DNA from: Vibrio sp. VB16 | GTDB taxonomy: Bacteria; Pseudomonadota; Gammaproteobacteria; Enterobacterales; Vibrionaceae | Assembly (NCBI RefSeq): GCF_015594925.2 | Contig: NZ_CP087590.1 | Span: 3,038,001 to 3,102,000, forward strand | DNA length: 64,000 bases | Reading direction: 5' to 3' | In this document: piece after piece, positions 24,401 to 33,268 of the stretch | Layout: every line of letters starts with the position of its first letter | How positions within the stretch are numbered: position 1 is the stretch's first letter | Made by a program: the position numbers and the translations under genes | The notes under the pieces: generated by a model | The model's database searches: none | Seen by the model: the letters and a program-made list of their open reading frames with translations, nothing else | What the model was told of the DNA's origin: nothing

Positions 24401-24703
24401 ATCCAACGCACAGTTAAGCGCCGTCTGACCACCCATAGTAGGCAATACCGCGTCTGGACGCTCTTTTTCAATAATGTTGCGAACGACTTCCCAATGAATC
24501 GGCTCAATATATGTTGCGTCCGCCATATCTGGGTCAGTCATTATTGTTGCAGGATTAGAGTTAACAAGAACAACTCGATAACCCTCTTCTCTTAGCGCTT
24601 TACAAGCTTGTGCGCCAGAATAATCAAATTCGCACGCCTGACCGATAACAATCGGCCCAGCACCTAGGATTAGAACACTTTTGATGTCATTACGTTTTGG
24701 CAT
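21473..24703 (-). CDS. carB: Carbamoyl phosphate synthase, large subunit
   Basis: CarB makes carbamoyl phosphate from bicarbonate, ammonia (delivered by CarA) and two ATP, for arginine and pyrimidine synthesis. The 1076-aa protein has the two homologous ATP-grasp halves. Each opens with a related motif (SVLILGAGPIVIGQACEFDYSG near 10 and MIIGGGPNRIGQGIEFDY near 564). An oligomerisation domain lies between them and a C-terminal MGS-like allosteric domain near 940-1076. The gene starts 15 bases after carA and forms the usual carAB operon. Confidence 0.98.
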   Translation of the reverse strand: MPKRNDIKSVLILGAGPIVIGQACEFDYSGAQACKALREEGYRVVLVNSNPATIMTDPDMADATYIEPIHWEVVRNIIEKERPDAVLPTMGGQTALNCALDLEKHGVLAEFGVEMIGATADAIDKAEDRSRFDKAMKSIGLECPRADTAKTMDEAHKVQEMVGFPCIIRPSFTMGGSGGGIAYNKEEFEEICRRGLDLSPTNELLIDESLIGWKEYEMEVVRDKNDNCIIVCTIENIDPMGIHTGDSITVAPAQTLTDKEYQLMRNASLAVLREIGVETGGSNVQFGIDPKDGRMVIIEMNPRVSRSSALASKATGFPIAKVAAKLAIGYTLDELMNDITGGATPASFEPTIDYVVTKIPRFNFEKFAGANDRLTTQMKSVGEVMAIGRNQQESLQKALRGLEVGVNGLDEMVDLDAPDALTTIRHELKEAGCDRIWYIADAFRAGLSVDGVFNLTSIDRWFLAQIEELVKIEERIKAGGFAGLNKDLLRQVKRKGFADARLSALLGVAESEIRRLRYQHDIHPVYKRVDTCAAEFSSDTAYMYSTYDEECEARPTDKEKIMIIGGGPNRIGQGIEFDYCCVHASLALREDGYETIMVNCNPETVSTDYDTSDRLYFEPITLEDVLAIVRVEKPKGVIVQYGGQTPLKLARALEAAGVPIIGTSPDAIDRAEDRERFQTAVDRLGLKQPENATVTAMEHAIEKSKDIGFPLVVRPSYVLGGRAMEIVYDEIDLRRYFNEAVSVSNESPVLLDRFLDDAVEVDVDAICDGERVVIGGIMEHIEQAGVHSGDSACSLPAYTLSQEIQDVMREQVEKLAFELGVRGLMNTQFAVKDNEVYLIEVNPRAARTVPFVSKATGAPLAKIAARVMAGQSLESQGFTKEIIPPYYSVKEVVLPFDKFPGVDPLLGPEMRSTGEVMGVGASFAEAFAKAELGCGKEYPEGGRALLSVRNDDKQRVVDLASKLTKLGYQLDATHGTAVILGEAGINPRLVNKVHEGRPHILDRIKNNEYTYIINTAAGRQAIEDSKVLRRGALQEKVNYTTTLNAAFATCMAHTADDRQTVTSVQELHAKIKESLA

Positions 24704-24718
24704 TCTTCTCGACTCCGT

Positions 24719-25858
24719 TTATGCGCTGTGCTGTTCAATAAGTTCAATAAAGTGGTCAAACAATGGTGCAGCATCTGCTGGACCAGGGCTTGCTTCTGGG
24801 TGACCTTGAAAGCTAAATGCGGGTTTATCTGTACGATGTATACCCTGTAAAGAGCCATCAAAAAGCGAAACGTGTGTTGCTCTGAGGTTTTCAGGCAATG
24901 TTGCTTCGTCAGCAGAAAAACCATGGTTTTGAGAGGTAATCATGACTACGTCTCTATCCAAATCTTTAACTGGATGGTTTGCACCATGGTGCCCAAATTT
25001 CATTTTTTTAGTCTTTGCACCAGACGCCAACGCAAGGATTTGATGTCCTAAACAGATACCAAATATTGGCAAACCCTTTTCAAGAAAAATTTTCGTCGCT
25101 TCTATCGCGTAGGTACATGGTTCAGGATCACCAGGACCGTTAGATAGGAAAATACCATCAGGATTCATGGCTAACACTTCTTCAGCTGATGTTTGTGCAG
25201 GAACAACCGTTAAACGACAGCCTCTATCCACCAACATTCTCAGTATGTTTCGTTTTGCCCCGAAATCGTATGCCACTACGTGGTAAGGGAGTTCACTATC
25301 ATCTTTCGCTTCAGGTAGCCCACCAATTAATTGCCAAGAGCCCTGCTTCCAAGAGAATGGTTCTTTCGTTGTTACTTCTTTGGCTAAATCCATGCCTTTG
25401 AGGCCGGGAAACGCTTTTGCTTTCGCTAAAGCGAGTGACTCATCAAGACTGTCACCGGCAACGATACAACCATGTTGTGCGCCTTTTTCTCGCAAGATAC
25501 GCGTTAATTTACGCGTATCTATATCCGCGATGCCGACGATATTTTGTGACTTCAGATAATCAGACAGAGTCTGCTCACTACGAAAGTTAGAAACGATAAG
25601 AGGAAGGTCACGAATCACAAGGCCTTGTGCATGAATCAAAGAAGATTCTTCGTCTTCTGAGTTAGTGCCAGTATTACCAATGTGAGGATAAGTTAAGGTG
25701 ACGATTTGTTGGGAATAGGAAGGATCAGTGAGGATTTCTTGATACCCCGTCATCGAGGTATTAAAAACGACTTCTCCGACTGCAGAACCTTGTGCCCCAA
25801 TGGAAACTCCGTTAAAAATTGTCCCATCTTCTAGGACGAGCATTGCTGACTTACTCAA
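24719..25858 (-). CDS. carA: Carbamoyl phosphate synthase, small (glutaminase) subunit
   Basis: CarA hydrolyses glutamine and channels ammonia to CarB. The 379-aa protein has the N-terminal CPSase domain and a class I glutamine amidotransferase domain with SNGPGDPEP near 239, the nucleophile C269 in GICLGHQ, and the catalytic His-Glu in FQGHPEASPGP near 353. It is the first gene of carAB. A 481-base region without genes lies upstream and presumably carries the promoters and any ArgR or pyrimidine control. Confidence 0.98.
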   Translation of the reverse strand: MSKSAMLVLEDGTIFNGVSIGAQGSAVGEVVFNTSMTGYQEILTDPSYSQQIVTLTYPHIGNTGTNSEDEESSLIHAQGLVIRDLPLIVSNFRSEQTLSDYLKSQNIVGIADIDTRKLTRILREKGAQHGCIVAGDSLDESLALAKAKAFPGLKGMDLAKEVTTKEPFSWKQGSWQLIGGLPEAKDDSELPYHVVAYDFGAKRNILRMLVDRGCRLTVVPAQTSAEEVLAMNPDGIFLSNGPGDPEPCTYAIEATKIFLEKGLPIFGICLGHQILALASGAKTKKMKFGHHGANHPVKDLDRDVVMITSQNHGFSADEATLPENLRATHVSLFDGSLQGIHRTDKPAFSFQGHPEASPGPADAAPLFDHFIELIEQHSA

Positions 25859-26339
25859 GACAACCTCCAGAATAAAAATGCATAAATTATGTATTAATTT
25901 GCAATTCTACCTTCCTTACCGCTGATTACAACAGCATTATGGAATTTAGACAAATTGGCGGTATTCTAGAGATCGGTGTGATATGTGTCAACAACATACC
26001 GACAACTACTCTGTCTTTTTTCAACCACATGAGGCACAAGTTAGCCAGAAGGCTTAAAAAACCAAGTTAAGTCCATGTTTAAACACAAATACATTCATCA
26101 AAACTCAAACGAATACGTGTTCAACGCTAGTTTCGCTAATTCAACATTAAATTAGAATAGCAAACGTTAACGCTATCGACTTAAGTGTGATTTTTGGAGG
26201 GAATTATCTACTTATGAGCTAGAAGCCTAAAAAGGAACGGTAAAAAAGAGGATAAAGGTGAATTAATCACCAGCATAAAATTCAATCACAAAGAAGGAAT
26301 TTGAATTGCGCCAACCAGTGTTGGCGCATAATTATGTAG
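25859..26339. other. Intergenic region between carA and dapB
   Basis: This is 481 bases without a gene. It carries the carA promoter region and, at its other end, the dapB terminator. A loose match to an ARG box (around 25879-25893) is too weak to call. No conserved riboswitch was recognised. Confidence 0.5.
26307..26328 (-). terminator. Terminator hairpin of dapB
   Basis: TGCGCCAAC and GTTGGCGCA form a 9-bp stem with a 4-base loop, 11 bases after the dapB stop. The downstream T run is weak (AATTC), so it may be only partly effective. Confidence 0.65.
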
Positions 26340-27149
26340 TTAAAGCTCGTTTAGCCCTAACACATCGGACATGGTATAAAAACCCGCTTGCTTTTGATTC
26401 AACCAGATTGCAGCTTTTACAGCACCATTAGCAAAAGTCATTCGATCTGTTGCTTTATGGGTAATCTCAACTCGCTCACCAATATCTGCAAACATAGCCG
26501 TATGCTCACCGATAATATCGCCAGCTCGAATAGTGGCGAAGCCGATTTCGTCTTTCGTTCGTTCGCCAGTTATCCCTTCACGTGCATAGACAGCAACATC
26601 GCTCAGCTTGTTATCCATAGCGTCCGCGATTGCTTCACCCATTCCAATAGCAGTACCAGAAGGTGCATCTATTTTAAATCGATGGTGAGCTTCCACTATT
26701 TCTATATCGCAGTAGTCGCCCATTACTTTTGCTGCTTTTTCTAGCAACTTAAAGACTAGATTTACGCCAACACTGTAGTTAGGGGCCATAATGATTGAGA
26801 TATGCTTAGCCGCTTCATCGATGATTTCTTTTTCTTCTTCAGTAAAACCCGTCGTACCAATAACCATCTTTTTATTGTGCCGCTTACAAAGTTCAATATT
26901 CGCTAGCGTACTTTTTGGCACGGTAAAGTCGACAATTACATCAAAATCAGATATCGATTTTTCAAGATTATCTACAAGAGAAATATCTAAATGCCCTTCG
27001 CCACATAACTCTCCAACATCAACGCCAACAAGTGAGGATTCTGGCCTCTCAGAGGCAGCACCAACTGATGAGTTTAAGTTATGGTGGGTAGCTTTCACTA
27101 AATTGCGGCCCATTCGACCCGCTGCTCCTGCAATCGCAATTCGAACCAT
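26340..27149 (-). CDS. dapB: 4-hydroxy-tetrahydrodipicolinate reductase
   Basis: DapB reduces the dehydrated product of DapA with NAD(P)H in the lysine/diaminopimelate pathway, which feeds cell wall synthesis. The 269-aa protein has the dinucleotide motif GAAGRMG at 8-14, a GTTGFTEEE stretch near 98, and the catalytic/substrate motif EAHHRFKIDAPSGTA near 155-170 (the HH pair and Lys). It is a single gene, with mutT about 160 bases upstream on the same strand. It supplies meso-DAP used by MurE in the dcw cluster of this window. Confidence 0.97.
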   Translation of the reverse strand: MVRIAIAGAAGRMGRNLVKATHHNLNSSVGAASERPESSLVGVDVGELCGEGHLDISLVDNLEKSISDFDVIVDFTVPKSTLANIELCKRHNKKMVIGTTGFTEEEKEIIDEAAKHISIIMAPNYSVGVNLVFKLLEKAAKVMGDYCDIEIVEAHHRFKIDAPSGTAIGMGEAIADAMDNKLSDVAVYAREGITGERTKDEIGFATIRAGDIIGEHTAMFADIGERVEITHKATDRMTFANGAVKAAIWLNQKQAGFYTMSDVLGLNEL

Positions 27150-27305
27150 TGCGTAAATCTCCGTACATTTGAGTGAAATCCAATTTAACTGAAATGAGTA
27201 ATCGCTTCAAGGTATCTTAAAAATTGATTTTTTTAATCTTGTTTTTAAGGCGAGAGTGAAACCACTCACCTTATGGGTTACTTGAATCTTATTAATCTCA
27301 CTTAT

Positions 27306-27704
27306 TTATCCGTATTGTTTCATTACTTTTTTTAGAATAGAAATATTGGCTTCAGGAAAAGCATAATCTTCTAATAGTCCTATTTCCACCCATTCTCCTA
27401 GCTGACCTTCTTTACCGTAAGGTTCATGTTCAAACCCCGTCACAGTAAAAAAATCAAACTTCAGAGATTTGTCTGGATAATCATATTCCAAATGCTCAAA
27501 GAGTGATTGCTGAGTCACTTCAATGCCTATCTCTTCAAACAATTCTCTGCTCATTGCATTCTCTGGGGTCTCATTTAACTCGACTTTACCGCCAGGAAAC
27601 TCCCAAAACCCTCCTTTATGCGCATCTTTATGGCGCTTAGTAATAAAGATTTTATCTTTCTCACCGTTAAGGATGATTGCTGCAACTATGTGTAAGCGTT
27701 TCAT
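27306..27704 (-). CDS. mutT: 8-oxo-dGTP diphosphatase MutT
   Basis: MutT removes 8-oxo-dGTP from the nucleotide pool and so prevents A:T to C:G mutations. The 132-aa protein has a full Nudix box at about 38-61 (GGKVELNET, then SRELFEEIGI). The order secA-mutT is the same as in E. coli and vibrios, which supports MutT rather than another Nudix hydrolase. It lies about 95 bases after secA, with the secA terminator in between. Confidence 0.93.
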   Translation of the reverse strand: MKRLHIVAAIILNGEKDKIFITKRHKDAHKGGFWEFPGGKVELNETPENAMSRELFEEIGIEVTQQSLFEHLEYDYPDKSLKFDFFTVTGFEHEPYGKEGQLGEWVEIGLLEDYAFPEANISILKKVMKQYG

Positions 27705-27741
27705 ATCTGACTCTTGTTATAATTTTAAATATTTTGTGTAT

Positions 27742-27770
27742 AAAAAAGGCCGCTTCACGCGGCCCTTCTT
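27742..27770 (-). terminator. Terminator of secA
   Basis: On the minus strand the stem AAGGGCCGC/GCGGCCTT is followed by six T. It lies 30 bases after the secA stop and before mutT. Confidence 0.9.
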
Positions 27771-27799
27771 TCATTTTATAAATTTTTCACTTTATAAAA

Positions 27800-30526
27800 T
27801 CAACCAATTTTACCGTGGCATTGCTTATATTTTTTACCTGAACCACATGGACAAGGTTCATTTCTGCCTACTTTACGTTCTTCACGCACCATTGGCTGCT
27901 GCGCACCTTCACTACCTTCGGAATCATCGCCTAATTGGTTTTCCGCTGACTGGTGTTCAAACTGTTGTCTACGGGCAGATTCTTCTGCTTGAGCCTGACG
28001 TTGCGCTTCCATACGTTCAACTTCTTCTTGTTGTTGAACACGTACTTTACTCAAGATCATAATCACATCAACTTTAAGCATATCTAACAAGTTTTCAAAC
28101 AGTTCGAACGACTCACGTTTGTATTCTTGTTTTGGGTTCTTCTGTGCATAGCCACGCAAGTGAATACCTTGACGAAGGTGATCCATTGCGGCTAGGTGTT
28201 CTTTCCATAGGTTATCAAGTGTCTGTAACATGACAGATTTTTCAAAGTTACGAAGGACTTGCTCCCCCACCGTATCTTCTTTTGATCTATAAACTTCTAC
28301 TGCTGTATTGTGGATACGTTCACGAAGTGCTTCTTCGTAAAGCTTGTCGTCCTCATCTAACCAAGTTTGAATTGGTAGATCAAGATCAAAGTCGTTTTTA
28401 AGACGATCTTGCAAGCCTTCTATATTCCACATATCTTCAAGTGATTGATGTGGAATATATTCATCCATGACCGCATCAAATACATCTTGGCGGTTGTGGT
28501 CGATCATTTCACTAATATCGTCCACTTCCATAAGCTCGTCACGTAGTTCATAGACGACCTTACGTTGGTCATTAGCAACATCATCGTAATCGAGAAGCTG
28601 CTTACGAATGTCAAAGTTACGGCCTTCTACTTTACGCTGAGCTTTTTCAATAGAACGAGAAAGCATACGACTTTCTATCGCTTCACCTTCATCCATACCG
28701 CTTTGTATCAAACCAGCCATACGATCAGAAGTGAAGATACGAAGGAGTGAATCTTCCATTGATAGATAAAAACGAGAAGAACCAGCATCACCTTGACGAC
28801 CTGAACGGCCACGCAACTGGTTATCGATACGACGAGATTCGTGACGCTCTGTACCAATGATGTGTAAACCTCCAGACGCAAGTACTTTGTCGTGCTCCAT
28901 CTGCCAGTTATCTTTTATTTTCTGAATCTGTTCTTCGCTTGGGTTTTCTATCTTATTCAATTCCGCTAACCAGCTACCGCCCAATACGATATCTGTACCA
29001 CGACCCGCCATGTTGGTAGCAATCGTCACGGCTTCAGGGGCCCCTGCAAAGGCAACGATATCCGCTTCCTGCTCGTGGAACTTAGCGTTCAAAACGTTAT
29101 GTTTGATTTTAGACTTTTTGAGGGCATTAGAGAGTAGTTCAGATTTCTCAATTGAAACAGTACCAACAAGTATCGGTTGGCCTTTTATCACTCGCTCTTT
29201 AATGTCTTCAATGATCGCTGCAAATTTTTCTTCTTCTGTACGATACACCACATCCGGCATATCATCACGAACCATAGGTTGATTCGTTGGAAGAACAACA
29301 GTCTCTAGATTGTAAATAGATTGAAACTCAAACGCTTCTGTATCCGCAGTACCAGTCATACCTGACAGTTTTTCATACAAGCGGAAATAGTTCTGGAAAG
29401 TAATAGAAGCTAATGTTTGGTTTTCATTCTGAATCTTAACGCCTTCTTTTGCTTCAACCGCCTGATGCAAACCTTCAGACCAGCGACGTCCCGGCATAGA
29501 ACGACCCGTATGTTCATCGACTATAATGACTTCATCATCTTTTACGATGTAATCAACATCTCTTTCGAACAATACATGGGCACGAAGTGCTGCATTGACA
29601 TGATGAAGTAGGCTAATATTGGTTGGAGAATAGAGGGTGTCTCCCTCTTCCATCATGGCATTATTAACGAGTAGTTCTTCTACAAACTCTTGCCCTGTTT
29701 CAGTCAGGTGAACCTGCTTAGATTTTTCATCAAGCGTGTAGTGTCCATCCCCTCGATACTCTTCTGTATCTTCCTGATCTTGCAGCTTGAGAGAAGGAAT
29801 TAAGGTGTTAATTTTTGAATAGAGTTCTGAACTATCTTCAGCCGGACCAGAAATAATGAGTGGTGTACGTGCTTCATCAATAAGGATGGAGTCAACTTCA
29901 TCGACAACCGCAAAGAAACGATCTCTTTGTACGCGATCTTCCTTACGGAATGCCATGTTATCGCGAAGATAATCAAAGCCAAACTCATTGTTTGTTCCGT
30001 AAAGAATATCGCACTGATACGCTTGTTGTTTCTCTGGTGGTGCCATATTGGGAATATTGACACCAACGGTCATACCTAAGAATTCAAAAAGTGCTCTGTT
30101 TGTTTCTGCGTCGCGGCTCGCAAGGTAATCGTTCACCGTTACGATATGAACACCTCTTCCAGGTAACGCATTCAAATAGGCTGACAGGGTCGCAGTAAGT
30201 GTCTTACCTTCACCAGTACGCATCTCGGCAATCTGTCCTGAGTTGAGGACCATACCACCAATAAGCTGAACATCGAAATGACGCATGCCAAAAACACGTT
30301 TAGACGCTTCACGAACCGTCGCAAAAGCTTCCGGAAGGAGCTGGTCTAGTGATTCACCCTTATCTAAGCGCTCACGAAATTCAACGGTTTTAGCTTGTAG
30401 CTCTTCATCTGAAAAAGCTTCAAAATCTGGTTCAAAATTATTAATTTGTTTTACAATCTTTCGTAATCGACGCAGAGTTCGATCATTACGACTGCCAACA
30501 ACTTTAGTCAGTATCTTACTTATCAT
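27800..30526 (-). CDS. secA: Protein translocase ATPase SecA
   Basis: SecA is the motor that pushes unfolded preproteins through SecYEG at the inner membrane. The 908-aa protein has Walker A MRTGEGKT at about 102-109, the DEAD-like DEVDSILIDEART near 210, the second helicase domain with TNMAGRGTDI near 505, and a C-terminal zinc motif C892-P-C894 with C903-H904 that binds SecB. The gene follows lpxC, as in E. coli, but no SecM-like arrest peptide gene is found in the 470 bases between them. Confidence 0.98.
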   Translation of the reverse strand: MISKILTKVVGSRNDRTLRRLRKIVKQINNFEPDFEAFSDEELQAKTVEFRERLDKGESLDQLLPEAFATVREASKRVFGMRHFDVQLIGGMVLNSGQIAEMRTGEGKTLTATLSAYLNALPGRGVHIVTVNDYLASRDAETNRALFEFLGMTVGVNIPNMAPPEKQQAYQCDILYGTNNEFGFDYLRDNMAFRKEDRVQRDRFFAVVDEVDSILIDEARTPLIISGPAEDSSELYSKINTLIPSLKLQDQEDTEEYRGDGHYTLDEKSKQVHLTETGQEFVEELLVNNAMMEEGDTLYSPTNISLLHHVNAALRAHVLFERDVDYIVKDDEVIIVDEHTGRSMPGRRWSEGLHQAVEAKEGVKIQNENQTLASITFQNYFRLYEKLSGMTGTADTEAFEFQSIYNLETVVLPTNQPMVRDDMPDVVYRTEEEKFAAIIEDIKERVIKGQPILVGTVSIEKSELLSNALKKSKIKHNVLNAKFHEQEADIVAFAGAPEAVTIATNMAGRGTDIVLGGSWLAELNKIENPSEEQIQKIKDNWQMEHDKVLASGGLHIIGTERHESRRIDNQLRGRSGRQGDAGSSRFYLSMEDSLLRIFTSDRMAGLIQSGMDEGEAIESRMLSRSIEKAQRKVEGRNFDIRKQLLDYDDVANDQRKVVYELRDELMEVDDISEMIDHNRQDVFDAVMDEYIPHQSLEDMWNIEGLQDRLKNDFDLDLPIQTWLDEDDKLYEEALRERIHNTAVEVYRSKEDTVGEQVLRNFEKSVMLQTLDNLWKEHLAAMDHLRQGIHLRGYAQKNPKQEYKRESFELFENLLDMLKVDVIMILSKVRVQQQEEVERMEAQRQAQAEESARRQQFEHQSAENQLGDDSEGSEGAQQPMVREERKVGRNEPCPCGSGKKYKQCHGKIG

Positions 30527-30846
30527 TTTTTGCTTATCTCATGTTGTTTGGCTTTAAGCCTTTCCAATGCTTTTAGTCTCTTATAGACCGATGAGTCTTA
30601 TTTAAAACAAGAAAACTGAAACAATATTATATGGTCAGATATTGTGGCTTACCTAATGAAATTCAAGTTATGTTTTAAAAGTTCTCAACATTTTAAGCGA
30701 TAATTTTTTTTATTCCATTAGCATTTATATTAATTTGACCAAGATTGACTTTTTTGTCCCTTGATGGTCACTAAGCGAACAAGTGTACTGGTTCTTTCAT
30801 ATCAACGCGAATGTGATAGATCATCAAATATGGAAATTAAGATAAC

Positions 30847-30872
30847 AAAAAATTGCCATGCGGCAATTTTTG
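30847..30872. terminator. Orphan terminator hairpin upstream of secA
   Basis: AAAAATTGCC and GGCAATTTTT form a perfect 10-bp stem with a 4-base loop and T runs in either direction. No annotated gene ends here on either strand; lpxC already has its own terminator 70 bases away. Confidence 0.75.
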
Positions 30873-30942
30873 TCACTTTCGAAGCCGCCGTAAACTCGCA
30901 AAAAATAAGATAAGATCACGAAATACACGATTAAATTAGGAT

Positions 30943-30974
30943 AAAAAAAAACCAGACTTCATGTCTGGTTTTTT
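30943..30974 (-). terminator. Terminator of lpxC
   Basis: AAAACCAGAC and GTCTGGTTTT form a 10-bp stem with a 5-base loop, 22 bases after the lpxC stop and followed by T residues. Confidence 0.9.
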
Positions 30975-30996
30975 CAAAACGAATAATTGTATTTTA

Positions 30997-31914
30997 TTAT
31001 GCTAGAACCATATTGGGTTCAGCAAATGCAACAGGTGAACCAGCTTCTTCTTCAAATGTCGCCCATTCCCACGCTTCTTGATCAGCAAGAACAGCACGCA
31101 ACAATTGGTTATTTAATGCATGACCTGACTTATAGGCACGAAGCTCACCGACAATGCTATGACCACACATATAAAGATCGCCGATGGCATCAAGAACTTT
31201 ATGGGTGACAAATTCATTGTCAAATCGAAGACCTTCTTCATTAAGGATGCGGTATTCGTCTAGCACTATTGCACAATCGAAACTGCCACCTAAGCATAAG
31301 TTCTGCGATTGCAAATATTCGATATCATGCATAAACCCGAATGTACGAGCCCGCGAAATATCTTTAATAAATGCGTTTGAAGAAAAATCAAACAGAAGAC
31401 GTTGTTCATCAGCGTCAATAGCAGGGTGTTCAAACTCAATTTCGAAATCCATACGGAAACCGTTATAAGGAACAAGCTCTGCCCATTTATCACCATCTTC
31501 GAAGCGCACTGGTTTCTTAATGCGTATGAATTTTTTTGGTGCATTCAGTGTTTCAATACCCGCTGATTGTAACAAGTACACAAAGGGACTCGCACTACCA
31601 TCCATAATCGGTATTTCTGGAGCATCAACTTCTACGATAACATTATCGATTCCCATGCCCGCTAAAGCAGCATTTAAGTGCTCAACAGTGGAAATTCGTA
31701 CACCTTCGTCGTTTACAAGCGCAGTACAGAGCATTGTGTCACGAACAGAGGCGGGATCTGCTGGGAAATCAACCGCAGGTTCTAAATCGGTACGACGATA
31801 GATAACACCAGTGTTTGCTGCTGCTGGACGCAAGGTAAGCGTAACTTTACGCCCAGAGTGTAAACCAACTCCAGTCGTTTTTACGATCTCTTTCAGAGTA
31901 CGTTGTCTGATCAT
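30997..31914 (-). CDS. lpxC: UDP-3-O-acyl-N-acetylglucosamine deacetylase
   Basis: LpxC is the zinc deacetylase for the committed step of lipid A synthesis. The 305-aa protein has the zinc ligands H79 (in STVEHLNAAL), H238 and D242 (in THKVLDAIGD), and the catalytic H265 in YKSGHALNN. It is the distal gene of the dcw cluster, 98 bases after ftsZ, as in E. coli. A hairpin in the ftsZ-lpxC gap may separate their transcription. Its cellular level is controlled by FtsH proteolysis in enterobacteria; the tail here ends in AEPNMVLA. Confidence 0.98.
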   Translation of the reverse strand: MIRQRTLKEIVKTTGVGLHSGRKVTLTLRPAAANTGVIYRRTDLEPAVDFPADPASVRDTMLCTALVNDEGVRISTVEHLNAALAGMGIDNVIVEVDAPEIPIMDGSASPFVYLLQSAGIETLNAPKKFIRIKKPVRFEDGDKWAELVPYNGFRMDFEIEFEHPAIDADEQRLLFDFSSNAFIKDISRARTFGFMHDIEYLQSQNLCLGGSFDCAIVLDEYRILNEEGLRFDNEFVTHKVLDAIGDLYMCGHSIVGELRAYKSGHALNNQLLRAVLADQEAWEWATFEEEAGSPVAFAEPNMVLA

Positions 31915-31945
31915 CTACCTTGCCTCTAATTAGTGTTATTTATCA

Positions 31946-31967
31946 CGGTCAGCGTTGAAACTGACCG
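31946..31967 (-). terminator. Hairpin between ftsZ and lpxC
   Basis: CGGTCAG and CTGACCG form a 7-bp stem with an 8-base loop. It has no T run, so it may be an attenuating or processing structure rather than a true terminator. Confidence 0.4.
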
Positions 31968-32012
31968 CGGATACTATCATAAATAAGACTTCTGTCAAAT
32001 TATGACTATTTC

Positions 32013-33239
32013 TTAATCGGCTTGACGACGAAGAAATGCTGGTATATCCAAATAGCCACTTTCTTTTTCCGTCTTAGGAGCCGTGCTTTGGTTTGAACTG
32101 CCTTGCGACTGACCACTATTTGACGGTGCTGTCGCTTGCGGCTTCACCCCTTCTTTTTTATGCAAAGGTTGTGCCGTTTTTTCATCCACTTTTGCTGCAA
32201 CTGGTTGTGAAACCGGGGTTGCCGCCATTGCTGGTTTCGGTTTTGCCGCAGAACCTGCAACTAATGTGATTTCAGGTTTCTTCTCTGCACCGATGCCTGT
32301 TGCTACCACTGTTACGCGGAACTCTTCTGTCATATCTGGGTCAAGAGAAGTACCAATAACAACCGTTGCATTATCCGATGCAAATGCTTTAACTGTATTA
32401 CCTACCGTTTCGAACTCATCCAAACGCATGTCTAAACCAGCAGTAATGTTAACCAATACTCCACGAGCACCCGCTAAATCAATATCCTCTAAAAGTGGTG
32501 ACGATATTGCTGCTTCTGCCGCTTCTTCTGCACGTTCTTCACCGCTTGCAACGCCACTACCCATCATTGCATGACCCATTTCAGACATAACTGTTCTTAC
32601 ATCTGCAAAGTCGACGTTGATCATACCAGGTCGCGTAATTAGCTCTGCGATACCTTGAACGGCATTCTTTAGAACATCGTTCGCATAACCAAATGCTTCT
32701 AATAGCGTTACGCTTCTACCATATACTTTAAGTAATTTTTCATTTGGTATTGTTATCAAAGAGTCAACATGTTTAGAAAGCTCTTCAATACCTTGCTCAG
32801 CAAAAGCAAGACGCTTTTTACCTTCAAACCCAAATGGCTTCGTTACTACGGCAACAGTTAGGATATTTAGTTCCTTTGCAACTTCAGCAATGACTGGTGC
32901 TGCACCTGTACCCGTTCCACCACCCATACCAGCAGCGATAAATACCATATCGGCGCCACTAAGGATTTCTTTAAGTTTTTCTTTGTCTTCAATAGCTGAA
33001 TCACGGCCAACTTGAGGGTTAGCACCTGCGCCTAGTCCTTTAGTAATGTCACCGCCAATTTGGATAACAGTACTCACACTAGCTTTGCGTAAGGCTTGAG
33101 CATCAGTATTAATACTAATAAACTCCACACCTTCGATGGATTCTCGAACCATGTGTTCTAATGCGTTACCGCCACCACCACCAACACCAACGACTTTAAT
33201 TACAGCATCGTCAGACATTTCCATCATCGGTTCAAACAT
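32013..33239 (-). CDS. ftsZ: Cell division protein FtsZ
   Basis: FtsZ is the tubulin-like GTPase that forms the division ring. The 408-aa protein has the nucleotide-binding motif VGVGGGGGNA near 17-26, the tubulin signature GGGTGTG at 106-112, the T7 loop region NVDFADVRTVM near 205, a long Pro/Ala/Gln/Ser-rich linker (about 320-390), and the conserved C-terminal peptide YLDIPAFLRRQ that binds FtsA and ZipA. It lies 29 bases after ftsA. Confidence 0.98.
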   Translation of the reverse strand: MFEPMMEMSDDAVIKVVGVGGGGGNALEHMVRESIEGVEFISINTDAQALRKASVSTVIQIGGDITKGLGAGANPQVGRDSAIEDKEKLKEILSGADMVFIAAGMGGGTGTGAAPVIAEVAKELNILTVAVVTKPFGFEGKKRLAFAEQGIEELSKHVDSLITIPNEKLLKVYGRSVTLLEAFGYANDVLKNAVQGIAELITRPGMINVDFADVRTVMSEMGHAMMGSGVASGEERAEEAAEAAISSPLLEDIDLAGARGVLVNITAGLDMRLDEFETVGNTVKAFASDNATVVIGTSLDPDMTEEFRVTVVATGIGAEKKPEITLVAGSAAKPKPAMAATPVSQPVAAKVDEKTAQPLHKKEGVKPQATAPSNSGQSQGSSNQSTAPKTEKESGYLDIPAFLRRQAD

Positions 33240-33268
33240 GTGTTGTCTCCGTTTTTCCTGCTATCAGG

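Larger units (their letters stand above)
30527..30996. other. Intergenic region between secA and lpxC
   Basis: This is 470 AT-rich bases. On the minus strand the only short frames here end after a few codons, so I find no secM. Two separate terminator hairpins lie in it, at 30847-30872 and 30943-30974. Confidence 0.6.

Noticed and set aside
25879..25893. ARG box for ArgR upstream of carA
   Set aside because: TGCATAAATTATGTA only loosely follows the TGAAT..ATTCA pattern, and no clear second box at the usual spacing was found.
30527..30960. secM upstream of secA
   Set aside because: All minus-strand frames here stop after a few codons, and no arrest-peptide-like sequence is seen.
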